DNA of 64,000 nucleotides from Nageia nagi (taxonomy: Eukaryota; Pinophyta). A program made the translations under genes and the position numbers. Shown here piece by piece: positions 25,701 through 34,800 of this stretch (its first letter is position 1; each line of letters opens with the position of its first letter). The notes beneath the pieces were generated by a model. The model saw only the letters and a list, made by a program, of their open reading frames with translations. It made no database searches and was not told the DNA's origin. The stretch is taken from the NCBI GenBank assembly GCA_050084985.1, contig JBITNC010000001.1, forward strand, positions 97,464,001 to 97,528,000, in the 5' to 3' direction.

Positions 25701-26515
25701 ACGACCTTACCAGGGAGGCGTAGCCTCACCTAGGAGACTCATAACCTTAGGGAGATGGGAAACCTCCTTCACAACCCTTCCCAGTGCTGTCGCATTATGA
25801 TTCACCAAAGTGGCATCTCTCATATGTTTTTTATACTCGAAAGATAGAGGTGCAAATGGCTTCACTGCTGCAAGAGCAACCATGACCATATCCAACATGT
25901 GATCACATAAGATTGTTAACGTGGAGATGCCCATATTTCAATATGCTTAATTTAAAGCATCCTTTGAATGTTGATGTGCCAAGGGTTGAGCAGGCCGAGG
26001 GTTGGTGGGGAGGCCAGCAAAGGAGAAGGGGTTGAAGCCTTTTTTTATTACAAAATAAGAAAACTTTATAATTATTAAAAAAACTTCCAACTACATATTG
26101 TTGGATGTCAAATATATATAAAAGAGTCCTCAAGGAATACTTTTTTTTTTTGCAAAAAAAAATGTAATATTAATTACAATATTTGTAAGCAATATTAAAA
26201 AATTACATACTAAACCTTTCTAAAAAATGTTAAATCTCTTTAAAGGAGGATCTTGGTAACAAAAAAAAGGTTAGAAAGTAATAAAATCTTTCTTATTTTT
26301 AAGCTAGTCTTACGCCAAGAAGCCTCTTTTTTAACACATAAGCTTAATTGCAAGGAAAAAATTTAATTTAAACAAAAAAAAAAGCTTATGTGTAAAACAA
26401 AACTCAAAAGAGCTAAATTTTAGAAAAAAGCTTAGAAAATATAAGAGAGTGAGGAGAAAAATTATACCTCAATATGATTTTACCTCACAATATGAATGGA
26501 AGATCTCCAAGGGTT
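22723..26515 (-). repeat. Element B internal region
   Basis: 22723-23020 is homologous to the 3' untranslated part of COPIA-1 (about 34970-35278). 23100-24950 is AT-rich and holds a local repeat (CTAGTCAAGATGCA at 23631 and TTAGTCAAGATGCA at 23676) and a short ATATC repeat near 23125. 25015-26040 is a compositional island described separately. 26041-26515 is an AT-rich leader next to the PBS. No protein-coding retroelement domain is present. Confidence 0.6.
25015..26040. other. GC-richer, complex-sequence island of unknown origin inside element B
   Basis: Base composition and word use change abruptly from the AT-rich surroundings. Examples are CCAGAGCACTCCTTGATCGC near 25044, AGTCGAGTGGCTAACGAAGG near 25234, and a CG-richer stretch at 25690-26040. 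A 75-codon minus ORF (25707-25934) lies in it, but I recognise no domain. The texture resembles organelle spacer or a captured host fragment. I cannot name a source. Confidence 0.35.
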
Positions 26516-26527
26516 GCTCTGATACCA
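26516..26527 (-). promoter_or_regulatory. Element B primer-binding site
   Basis: GCTCTGATACCA on the plus strand is the exact complement of the Met PBS TGGTATCAGAGC. It is separated by two bases from the LTR starting at 26530. Confidence 0.9.
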
Positions 26528-26529
26528 CA

Positions 26530-27036
26530 TGATGGAATTAAAAGATTCCATAACCATGATCACTTTGAAGGATTCTATAAATATTTAACACAAGAAACAC
26601 AATTTCATGCACAATGAGATACACAATATATAGTGGTTTCTCTATCATGGGAGTACATACACTTCAACCATCTTTTCTATTATTTCTCGCAAGTGAACTC
26701 TCCTACAAATTCTCAAGAATTCTTCTCCTACAAAATCTTATAAGAGCATTCCTACAACTCTACAATACTAGCATTTTTATGCTTCTCCAAATGTGTAATC
26801 TCAAGGAGAGGACCCTCTATTTATAGGCTGAAATCCTCTCTTGGATCACCATATTAACCATTGTACAAATTCATGACATGCATCACTCTTTTGCCTAAAG
26901 GGCATGCTCATGAGATGGAGTGTAGGACAAGTTACATTATCATATTCACTAAATAGTTAAGGTATCTAGGGACATCCTTAATTATTAAGTGAATTACATA
27001 AAGAGACCTTAAAATAATGCATATTAAATTCTAATA
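26530..27036 (-). repeat. Element B 5' LTR
   Basis: 507 bp. Plus-strand ends are TGATGGAATTAAAAG and AAATTCTAATA, the final CA having mutated to TA. The TATA region CTATTTATAGG is near 26816. It is colinear with the LTR at 22223-22722. Confidence 0.85.
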
Positions 27037-27266
27037 CTATAGTACTTACTTTCAACCTCTTTACTTCTTCATCGGCTCTCCACCATGTTGGGCACTTTAG
27101 TCAACAAGTGCTATTACTACTCTAACAACTATCGACATGCTTATCCAACACACCTTTGCCTAGCTTATGGAGTTCATCTTTTATATATGGATGATTTGTA
27201 TTCAATCATTATAGGCCACATTGCTGTAACATTATGATGCTCTTGTTTAGACTCATTGGTACCTTA
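27037..27266 (+). repeat. NEST-A 3' LTR, piece 2
   Basis: It matches the NEST-A 5' LTR around 19170-19358 (GAGCACTTTAG-type, then CTCTTGTTTAGAC and GTACCTTA). It ends at the left TSD of COPIA-1. Continuity with 35773 is exact. Confidence 0.8.
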
Positions 27267-27755
27267 TGTTAGAATTTGTAATGAAATATTGTGAATATCT
27301 AAACTCCTTGTAAATTCAATTAATCACTTAAGGGTATGTAGATACCTTAAGAGATTAATAGAATTCTTTAATATGTGGACTTTGACTTTACCAAAGGAGT
27401 TAGTTGGTAGGTTGAAGTTTGGTGGTACATTTAATGTAACCCTAACCTTACCCTTGGGTTAAAGGAAGGTTAGGGAGGTGTTCTCAACCTATAAATAGAG
27501 GGCCTCTCCTCATGTAAACATATCTAAGTTTTGAGTAAGATTACTCTACTTGGTTGTGTAGGAGAGAGCTAGAGAATAGTTGTAAGAGAGACATAGATTT
27601 GAGAATAAGAGAACTAGTTGTGGATGTACTCCCAAGGAGGGAGGAACCACATTATATTGATGTGTTATCTTGAGTGATTGTGTTATCTTGTGTACACTTG
27701 AGTTTCCTAGTCTAAGGTCCTAAAGGATTTGTTTAGATCTAGTTCAAATCCTTCA
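27267..27755 (+). repeat. COPIA-1 5' LTR
   Basis: TGTTAGAATTTG ... AATCCTTCA. The U3 region contains the palindrome CTTAAGG...CCTTAAG (27327-27351) and a perfect 10-bp inverted repeat CCCTAACCTT/AAGGTTAGGG (27440-27449 and 27466-27475), just upstream of the TATA box. The three differences from the 3' LTR are G/A near 27291, G/A near 27477 and T/C near 27481. Confidence 0.96.
27489..27498 (+). promoter_or_regulatory. COPIA-1 LTR TATA box
   Basis: CTATAAATAG, a consensus plant TATA box about 265 bp before the LTR end. The same box occurs at the matching place in all LTRs of the family, so transcription probably starts about 30 bp downstream (inference). Confidence 0.75.
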
Positions 27756-27757
27756 TT

Positions 27758-27769
27758 TGGTATCAGAGC
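27758..27769 (+). promoter_or_regulatory. COPIA-1 primer-binding site (initiator-Met tRNA)
   Basis: TGGTATCAGAGC, two bases after the 5' LTR. This is the classic plant copia PBS, complementary to the 3' end of initiator tRNA-Met. Confidence 0.95.
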
Positions 27770-27778
27770 CTTGTTGTG

Positions 27779-27857
27779 GAAGCTCTTCTTCTTGGTGTTG
27801 AAGCTCTCCTTGTTGTGAAAGCTCTTCTTTTGGTGTGGAAGCTACATCTTGGAGGTT
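27779..27857 (+). repeat. Short imperfect repeats just after the PBS
   Basis: Four units of about 18-21 bp of the type GAAGCTCTTCTTCTTGGTGT start at 27779, 27800, 27818 and 27838. COPIA-3 has a shorter version after its PBS (GGTGTGGAGGTTCTTCTTC on the minus strand), so unit number varies within the family. Confidence 0.7.
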
Positions 27858-28498
27858 CATCTTTTTTCTCTCCTCATCTTTCACCCCTTGGTGAGGTAAA
27901 TTTTAAAGAGCAGGTATAAAGATTCTCCTCATTTGGTCATTTATTTTGATTATTACATAGTGCTACTAACACATTATTTGCTATGTGTTAGTCCTTTTTA
28001 AGTTATGATTAACAAGTTGCAAATTTTTTTACTAATCCTCTATGTTACTTGCAATTTTAAATTGCTATAGTTCTTTTAAAGGGTTAGTATACAACAATTG
28101 TAATTTGTTGTTCATGTTATATTGAACTTAAAAGTATGTGTTGGTTCAATTATTTGATTAAATACCACTATATGATGAAAAATTGCAATATGTATACTAA
28201 CATGAATTATGTTATTACTATTTATTAAAATAGTAATGTATTCTTGTGAAATTTCTCATATATACTATCATTAGTGAGTTATTGATATGTGCCTAAGCAA
28301 AAGGCATCAACATTTCCAAAAATAAAAGGAGGACAATTTTTTTAAGGGCACCATAATATATTCCAAAAATCAATATTTATTATTGTTTACCATATAGTTA
28401 AAATATATTTATTTATTTCTTGTAAATTTGTTTACAAACATTTAAAAACACAATAAAATTATTGGGGGGTCAAATTAAATTTGTTTAAAAATAAAAAT

Positions 28499-29390
28499 CG
28501 CGCGCCTCTGGTGGCGACCACCACCACTCGCGCTCCTCCCACGCACGCGACTCACCACCGCCTCCTCCTCCTTACCCGCCGACGGAGAACCAGCCACTGT
28601 TTATCACGATGCCGGATGCAGCCACGAATTCCATGCACTGGGCAGCCACGCCAGCCTGCGCAAATGGTTTGAAGCTATGGAGGGAAGACATGGCAGGAAG
28701 GTACGCATGCAGTTTGACGAAATCCACCAAACGGCATGTTGCCAGGACCTGCCTCGTCAACCTGTAGTCTTATGGACTGCAATGGTGGCTCCTCCCGTCG
28801 CACGACTGCCTCCCCCTCCACGTCCTGCCATGGTCACCAGATATGCACAAACTGAATACGTTTCGTGGCCTGCAATGATCGTAGGCTGTGCATGCCAAAT
28901 TATTTCACGTTACAAGGTGCCGACAGTGCTCGCAGGATGTGCACCCCCCCCGGCTACGTTGACACACTCTGCATTATTTTTTGTTTTTTGCACGATGCAC
29001 ACATGTTTTATGGACTACAATGTTCACAGGCTATGCACAAAACGTAGCCTTGCATGGTGGCAGGCTCCGCGAAGTGTTTCTCACCACCATGCCTACTGCA
29101 GACCCAGTTCTCTGGCTTGCCCAGATCGCAGCCTATGCACCTGCAGCCTCCCTACGATGGCTCACACCTTCTTTAATGTGCTGCCTGATGTCGCCTACCT
29201 TTACTCACCACCCCTGCTCCAGTCAAAAACCATGGCGTCTCCCTCCTCACCGACCTATCTCCGCGACTTGGGTGGTCCACCCACCGACCTCCACCACCCC
29301 CTGCGGCATCCGCCCGCCACTACTCCCGCGCCCTCCAATCATCTCTCCTTACCGCCTTGGACTCCTTCTGCCGCCCTTCCATGCCTTAGT
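28499..29390 (+). other. GC-rich island in the COPIA-1 leader
   Basis: The 0.9-kb block begins at CGCGCGCCTCTGG and is strongly C-rich, against an AT-rich element on both sides. It contains diverged repeats of the type TGGACTRCAATG...CAGGCTATGCAC at about 28773, 28867, 29010 and 29125. Overlapping plus-strand ORFs of 256 codons (28677-29447) and 157 codons exist in different frames, but they look like by-products of low stop frequency. They are Pro/Cys/His-rich with no domain and no Kozak context that stands out. Capture of host sequence is one explanation. A family-specific structured leader is another. Confidence 0.5.
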
Positions 29391-29989
29391 TTTTTTTTTG
29401 TTGACCACCTACATATTTGCACTTCCCAACTACATGCATTTAATTGATTCTTGACTTAGGTATCTTTTTTTTAGTGCTTCCAAGTCAATTGCTCCATTAA
29501 CTGCCCTTAGGAGTACTTAGACTCTTTCTAATATTCTCCTCCACATTGTATGTTTAATTTAACTACATATGCACTCTCTAAGCATGGTTAACAGGGATAA
29601 AACTTTAAGTAATAAGGGGGGCATTAGTATAAATTTTTACTTAAATTTTATCTAGATGTAATTTATACTTAAATTTTATCTAGATGTTGCATATGATGCA
29701 TGTATCTTATTTGAAGAATAAAATATGCTTAGGACTTAAATTTTTAATGCATGATGCATGCTTACTTAAATTTTAATTCATGATACAATGCATGTTATGA
29801 ATTAAATACTAAGCAGGACTTAGTTCTTTGTTTAATTCATTAAGTGCTTGAATAAATTGAGAAAAATATGAATAATGTAAAAGTCCTTTAGGGGTTAGAA
29901 CAAAACCCATTGGACTCAATTTTTGGCCTCTTAAGGTTTCAAGTTTGTGTGGATGAAGTATTTTCACTTTACTTTATATTTTGCACATT

Positions 29990-30470
29990 TGCTTATACTT
30001 GCAATACGCAAAAATTTGGAAAGTAACCCCTAAAATGAATACATCCGCACGTATTTTCCACAACATGACTTGTTTGGGGAGCCATGAGGTGAGGACAGGG
30101 CAGAATGGAGCCCTTTTAGTCCGAAGAACCGAGTGGTGGTAAGTCCGTCTTAATTGCCCCTAAGACCTCTGTTGGATTGGACATAACTCTATTAGGTGGA
30201 CAGGCATGTGTGTAGTGATACCACATGTCCGCACGTCCATTCAGGGATTATCCTGATAACCAAGGAGGAAAACTGAAACCCTTAATCAAGATAATTAAAA
30301 TGGCCGATCCAAGATATGTCGGATCCTTGGAAAATAGTAGGTACTTCTCCTTGTGAGAGTATATCACTGACCAAGGTGAACTGGTTGAGGACTGGTAGTA
30401 CCTGGGCTCCACCTTGCGGGCATCCAGGTGAAGGCCTAATTCTATACAAGAAAACAACCCCAACTTTATC
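29990..30470 (+). promoter_or_regulatory. Conserved leader block upstream of COPIA-1 gag
   Basis: This stretch, with phrases such as GCCATGAGGTGAGGACA (30081) and CTCCACCTTGCGGGCATCC (30408), is recognisable in reverse in degenerate COPIA-3 at about 55980-56270. Most non-coding sequence between the two elements is unalignable, so conservation here suggests a role in the RNA, such as packaging, dimerisation or translation control. That role is inference. Confidence 0.5.
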
Positions 30471-30599
30471 CTTCTATGGATTGTGGTTAATGAGTTTACA
30501 CATGTGGGACATGTTTGCTTATTAGATGTTTTATATGTATAGATGGAAAAATTGTAAAAGTTTACATTCTTATTGCATATTTATTTGTTTTTTGTAGCA

Positions 30600-32441
30600 A
30601 TGGTTGAAACCTTCGTTCCCAAGCACATACTCGATGGTTCCAACTTTGGAATATGGGAACCACGTATGAAAGCCGAGTTACAAGCAAGAAAGCTATGGCA
30701 GACAGTTAGTGAAGATGCGGTTGCTCCTACCGATGAGAAGGCTCTTGAAGTATACAACTCAAAGAATGAGTTAGCAACTTCTATGATTTACCGTGTAGTT
30801 TCAGATGATGTCCTTCTCATGATTTCTTCATCAACTTCAGCAAAGGAAGCTTGGGATAGGTTAAAGAAAATTTACCTTGGGTCCAAATTTTCAAGGAGGT
30901 TTACCATTCTACAAAAGTTGTTGCAGTATCGACAAAGTGAAGATGAAAGTGCCTCCATCTACTTAAACAAAATCATTGACCTCAGGACACAACTGGTTGG
31001 TTGTGGATGCAACTGGATCAATGATGAGTTCATGGTCTTCATCATTCTACAAAGCCTTACTACAAAGTTTAGCAACTTTTTCACAGTTATGGAAACAAGG
31101 CTCGATGATGAAGAAGATGTCATCTCACTTGATAACCTTTCAAGACTTCTTCTAAAGCATGAGGAAACTTTGAACAAGAAAATGTTGAACCTTTCTCCAA
31201 AGGACCATAGCATTGCTCTAGGAGCAATCAAAACTCCTTTCAAGAAAAAGTTCAAACATTACAAATTCAAAGACAACAAGTCCTCATCTACCTTCAGGAA
31301 GTATGACAAAAAGGGCAACAACAACAACAATCATGGCAACTACAGGCACAGAAATGATAAAGCAGGATCCAGCAATCCAACACCTCAGGAAAAGTTTGAT
31401 AGGAGTTGTAACTTCTGTGGCATCTTTGGGCACAAAGAGTATGATTGTCGCAAAAAGAAATTTGCTCAAAAAGGAAAGGGAAATGCAAATATGAGAAATT
31501 TCAATAATAAAAAGAAGAACAAGCATGCTGCTTCTGTTGCCTACTACTCAATGACTCAAACTATTTCAAATGATTGGATTGTCGATACAGGATGCACTAA
31601 TCACATGTGTTATGAAAAAGATAAGTTTGAAAATTTTCATAAGTACAAAAAGGATGCAGTTGTGATAGGTGATAATACAGTCCTTGATGTTCACAGAATA
31701 GGAAGTGTGAAGATTCATGGAAAGACTCTTGACAATGTCTTTTATGTGCCTAAACTAAGGATGAATCTCATCTCCGTAATTCAGATTACAAGGAAAGGAT
31801 GCTCATTTGAGTTTACCTCACACTCTTGGTGTGTTAAGAAAGGACTTGCCACTTTGATGAAAGGATCAGTAAAGAATGACCTTTATATTGTGGATCAAGT
31901 ACCTTCAAAGATTTGTCTTGCTACAAATGTTTGTTCAAAAGGTAATCTTTGGCATCAACGATTAGGACACCTTAACCACAAGAGTATTCAAGCTATGAAA
32001 ACTCAAGAACTTGTGGAAGGTTTACCTAATATTTCACCCACAGTTGGTCTTTGTGAAAGGTGCATTCTAGGAAAGATGCATAGGCAAAAGTTTGAAAAAG
32101 ATAAGGCAACTCGGGCTTCTTGTCCTCTTCAACTTGTGCATTCAGATTTGATGGGTCCTTTTCAGACTAAGTCACTAGGTGGAGCATCTTATGTTCTGAC
32201 CTTCATTGATGACTTCAGTACGATGACATTTGGTTATCTACTTGAGCACAAGGATCAAACTTTTGACAGGTTTCAAGACTTCAAGGCACTTGTTGAAAAT
32301 CAAACTGATTTTAAGATCAAAATGCTGAGATCTGACAATGGGGTGAATATAATAGCAATGAGTTTAACGACTTTTGTGTTAAACATGGGATTAAGCGATA
32401 ATTCACAATCCCTTACACCCCTCAGCAAAATGGAGTGTTGA
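30600..32441 (+). CDS. COPIA-1 Gag-Pol, first part: gag, protease, integrase N-half (frameshifted end)
   Basis: The start chosen is the ATG at 30600, whose product begins MVETFVPK. An upstream in-frame ATG at 30573 adds nine hydrophobic residues and lacks family support. Gag occupies residues 1 to about 290 and has a CCHC zinc knuckle (C270-x2-C-x4-H-x4-C) that binds RNA. The protease has DTG with Asp329, where most copia proteases have DSG. Integrase begins with an H-x-H-C-C zinc domain (first His near 452). The catalytic Asp residues are at 516 (HSDLMGP) and 579 (SDNG). Right after SDNG a base is missing, and the last 35 residues are out of frame. The protein would form the particle, mature it and start integration, but integrase lacks its third acidic residue and everything after. 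Confidence 0.93.
   Translation: MVETFVPKHILDGSNFGIWEPRMKAELQARKLWQTVSEDAVAPTDEKALEVYNSKNELATSMIYRVVSDDVLLMISSSTSAKEAWDRLKKIYLGSKFSRRFTILQKLLQYRQSEDESASIYLNKIIDLRTQLVGCGCNWINDEFMVFIILQSLTTKFSNFFTVMETRLDDEEDVISLDNLSRLLLKHEETLNKKMLNLSPKDHSIALGAIKTPFKKKFKHYKFKDNKSSSTFRKYDKKGNNNNNHGNYRHRNDKAGSSNPTPQEKFDRSCNFCGIFGHKEYDCRKKKFAQKGKGNANMRNFNNKKKNKHAASVAYYSMTQTISNDWIVDTGCTNHMCYEKDKFENFHKYKKDAVVIGDNTVLDVHRIGSVKIHGKTLDNVFYVPKLRMNLISVIQITRKGCSFEFTSHSWCVKKGLATLMKGSVKNDLYIVDQVPSKICLATNVCSKGNLWHQRLGHLNHKSIQAMKTQELVEGLPNISPTVGLCERCILGKMHRQKFEKDKATRASCPLQLVHSDLMGPFQTKSLGGASYVLTFIDDFSTMTFGYLLEHKDQTFDRFQDFKALVENQTDFKIKMLRSDNGVNIIAMSLTTFVLNMGLSDNSQSLTPLSKMEC
32338..32441 (+). other. Cluster of three breaks in COPIA-1 integrase
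   Basis: By comparison with the usual copia integrase order, one base is missing at about 32338-32342 (GGGG run after SDN). A TAA at 32399-32401 lies in the middle frame, where the family has a glutamine, and one more base is missing at about 32434-32437. The frames used are 0, 2 and 1 in turn. The sequence on both sides is open for more than 1.8 kb. Confidence 0.8.
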
Positions 32442-32460
32442 AAGGAAGAATCGCACGATT

Positions 32461-34461
32461 ATGGAAATGGCAAGATGCATGTTGGGTAACCTTCCTAGTT
32501 TCTTATGGGGCGAAGCTGTTCACACTGCTATTCACACCCTAAATAGGTGTCCTACTAAGGCAGTTGAAGGTATAACTCCCTATGAAGCATGGACAGGAAA
32601 GAAACCTAACCTCTCACACTTCAGGGTCTTCGGTTGTGATGCATTTGCCTTCATTACCTCAGAGAAAAGAAAGAAGCTCGATAAACGATCAGAAAAATGC
32701 ATCTTTGTCGAGTATGATAATCAGCATAGAGGTTACAGACTCTACTCTTCATCCCATAAAATAGTCTTTGTGTCTAGGGATGTTAAGTTCAATGAACTTT
32801 CTGAGGATACCACCTCTCATGCTGAAGTATCTGATACAGATGATTCTTCGCCTGCACCTAACTGGTTGGATGAGCATGTAGAGAAGTCACCACAAGAGCA
32901 AAATTCTCCAGCACAAAGAATTACAATAAGTATGACCTTGAATAAATCCTTATTTGCCAAAATTGATAATATGCATGAGCCATCCACCTTCAAAGAAGCT
33001 TCCAAGCAAGAGTGTTGGATGGAAGCTATGAAAGTTGAGTATGAGGCTCTCATGAAAAATGAAACTTGGGATTTGGTTCCTTATCCCAATGAGAAAAATG
33101 TGATTGGCAATAAATGGATATACAAGGTCAAGTACAATTCTGATGGAAAAATTGAAAAATACAAGGCAAGGTTAGTAGCCAAAGGATTCGCTCAGAAATA
33201 TGGTATTGATTATGAGGAAACCTTTGCTCCTGTAGCCAAGATGCCTACTGTCAGAATAATTCTTGCTCTTTCTGCAGCTCAAGGATGGAAAGCTTTTCAA
33301 CTTGATGTCAAAAGTGCATTTCTCAATGGTGACTTAGATGTTGAAATCTACATGAATCAACCAGAAGGATTTATTCCAGAAGGAAAAGAGTCTCTTGTGT
33401 GTAAACTAAAGAAGTCTTTGTATGGACTTAAGCAAGCACCTAGAGCATGGTACAAGAAAATTTCAGGATTCTTTGTAGATATTGGTTTTTCCAAGTGCTT
33501 CTCAGATTCAGATCTATATGTACTCAATCATGGAAAAAACGTGGTCATCATTCTCCTTTATGTAGATGATCTTCTCATAACAAGCAATAATATTGAAATC
33601 ATCCAAGAGTGCATCTCCAAACTCAAGGCAACATTTGAAATGACTGATCTAGGTCTATTGCATTACTATCTTGGGATGCAAGTATACCAACACAAAGATT
33701 GTACTTATCTTAGTCAATCTAAATATATATCAGACATCTTGCAAAAGTTTGGAATGGAAGAGTGCAAATATGCTGCAATACCTGTTTCTCCTGGAATCAT
33801 TGTATCACTGAGCTCAGATTCTCAGTTGGCTGATGCTACAGCTTATAGACAATTGATTGGTAGTCTTCTGTATCTGATTATCTCTCGTCCTGATATTGCC
33901 TTTGCAGTAAATCTGATGGCACGATTCATGCAAAAACCATATGTTGAACACCTCAATGCTGTTAAGCAAATCTTGAGGTATGTCACAGGGACAAAGGATC
34001 TTGCTCTTAAGTATTCCAAAGTGCCCTCGATTGTTCTCTCAGGGTTCTCAGATTCTGATTATGGGGGAGATAGAGATGATAGAAAATCAACCTCTACATA
34101 TGTGTTTAGCATTGGTTCAGGTGCTATCTCTTGGGCTTCCAAGAAGCAACCTACAGTGACTCTTTCTACCACAGAAGCCGAATATCGAGCCATGTCTGTT
34201 GCCGCCCAAGACGCTATTTGGCTAAGACATCTTCTGAACGAAATTGGGTATACGCAAAATGGCCCATCTCTTATTTCATCAGACAATCAATCAGCTATCT
34301 CTTTGGCTAAGAATCCTGTGTTCCATCAACGAACCAAACATGTAGAAATCCAAGCTCATTTTATCAGGGAGAAGGTTCTAGATGACATCATACACTTGCA
34401 GTATTGTCCATCTACTAACAACTCTACTGATTTGTTCACCAAGCCCCTTCCTGAAGCTTAG
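32461..34461 (+). CDS. COPIA-1 Pol, second part: integrase C-half, reverse transcriptase, RNase H
   Basis: 666 codons from the ATG at 32461, but the true frame enters from about 32436 and this ATG is internal to integrase (EMARCMLGN, then GEAVHTAIHTLNRCPT). The integrase C-terminal part has TPYEAWTGKKPNLSHFRVFGC. The RT starts near ETWDLVPYP and has QLDVKSAFLNGDL and the catalytic YVDD at 33559-33570 intact. RNase H follows with SDSDYGGDRDDRKST, TLSTTEAEYRAM, SDNQSAI and the terminal TKHVEI and DLFTKPLP blocks. In the element these copy RNA into DNA and remove RNA. No stop interrupts this half. The product could be made only by re-initiation or frameshifting, for which I see no signal. Confidence 0.93.
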   Translation: MEMARCMLGNLPSFLWGEAVHTAIHTLNRCPTKAVEGITPYEAWTGKKPNLSHFRVFGCDAFAFITSEKRKKLDKRSEKCIFVEYDNQHRGYRLYSSSHKIVFVSRDVKFNELSEDTTSHAEVSDTDDSSPAPNWLDEHVEKSPQEQNSPAQRITISMTLNKSLFAKIDNMHEPSTFKEASKQECWMEAMKVEYEALMKNETWDLVPYPNEKNVIGNKWIYKVKYNSDGKIEKYKARLVAKGFAQKYGIDYEETFAPVAKMPTVRIILALSAAQGWKAFQLDVKSAFLNGDLDVEIYMNQPEGFIPEGKESLVCKLKKSLYGLKQAPRAWYKKISGFFVDIGFSKCFSDSDLYVLNHGKNVVIILLYVDDLLITSNNIEIIQECISKLKATFEMTDLGLLHYYLGMQVYQHKDCTYLSQSKYISDILQKFGMEECKYAAIPVSPGIIVSLSSDSQLADATAYRQLIGSLLYLIISRPDIAFAVNLMARFMQKPYVEHLNAVKQILRYVTGTKDLALKYSKVPSIVLSGFSDSDYGGDRDDRKSTSTYVFSIGSGAISWASKKQPTVTLSTTEAEYRAMSVAAQDAIWLRHLLNEIGYTQNGPSLISSDNQSAISLAKNPVFHQRTKHVEIQAHFIREKVLDDIIHLQYCPSTNNSTDLFTKPLPEA

Positions 34462-34583
34462 TTCTGCAAGCTTAGGGATTCTCTCGGGTTGGTGAAGTTG
34501 CCCTCAAGGGGGAGTGAAGTTTAAACTTTTGTTAGTGATGATAACTTCACCTCTAAGAGGCCTTTTTTGATTGTACATTCTAG

Positions 34584-34800
34584 ACCTCCGTGGTAAGTTT
34601 GCTCTGCGTGACAAACTTGTTGTACATTTTATACCTCCGTGGTGAGTTTGCTCTGCGTGAGAAACTTATTGTACAAATTTTGAGCATGTAATTAATATAC
34701 CTCCATGGTAAGTTTGCTCTGCGTGACGAACTTGTTGTACATTCTATACCTCCGTGGTGAGTTTGCTCTGCGTGAGAAACTCGTTGTACAATTTTATGCT
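34584..34800 (+). repeat. Four-unit tandem repeat in the COPIA-1 3' UTR
   Basis: Units start at 34584, 34633, 34699 and 34748 (spacing 49, 66, 49) and share ACCTCCGTGGTRAGTTTGC and TCTGCGTGA. Units 1 and 3 (GACAAAC/GACGAAC) resemble each other, as do 2 and 4 (GAGAAAC), so a two-unit block of about 115 bp was duplicated. Each unit holds complementary AGTTTGC/ACAAACT-like arms (GTTTGC...) that could pair as a hairpin. COPIA-3 has a single unit at its truncated end. Confidence 0.85.

Larger units (their letters stand above)
22223..27036 (-). mobile_element. Element B: non-autonomous copia-type element without gag-pol
   Basis: Two LTRs of about 0.5 kb in the same (minus) orientation enclose 3.8 kb. 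The right LTR has a perfect Met PBS next to it. The sequence beside the left LTR matches the pre-3'-LTR region of COPIA-1 (purine tract, AATATTGCATTAA, then the GAGAGAGTT/AACTCTCTC segment). No gag, protease, integrase or RT could be read inside. The flanking 5-mers TTGTA (22218-22222) and CTATA (27037-27041) agree at only 3 of 5 positions, as an eroded TSD might. The LTRs differ by roughly 10-15% by eye, so it is old. Confidence 0.82.

Noticed and set aside
27440-27475. Telomeric repeat insertion (CCCTAA / TTAGGG words)
   Set aside because: There is one word on each arm of an LTR palindrome and it is shared by other LTRs, so it is part of the LTR and not a telomere tract.
28677-29447. 256-codon ORF in the GC-rich island as a host or captured gene
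   Set aside because: It overlaps long ORFs in other frames, has no recognisable domain and is explained by low stop frequency in C-rich sequence. Kept only as a compositional island.
30573-30599. Upstream ATG as the start of COPIA-1 Gag
   Set aside because: The added nine residues are hydrophobic, and the copia gag start pattern fits the ATG at 30600 better.
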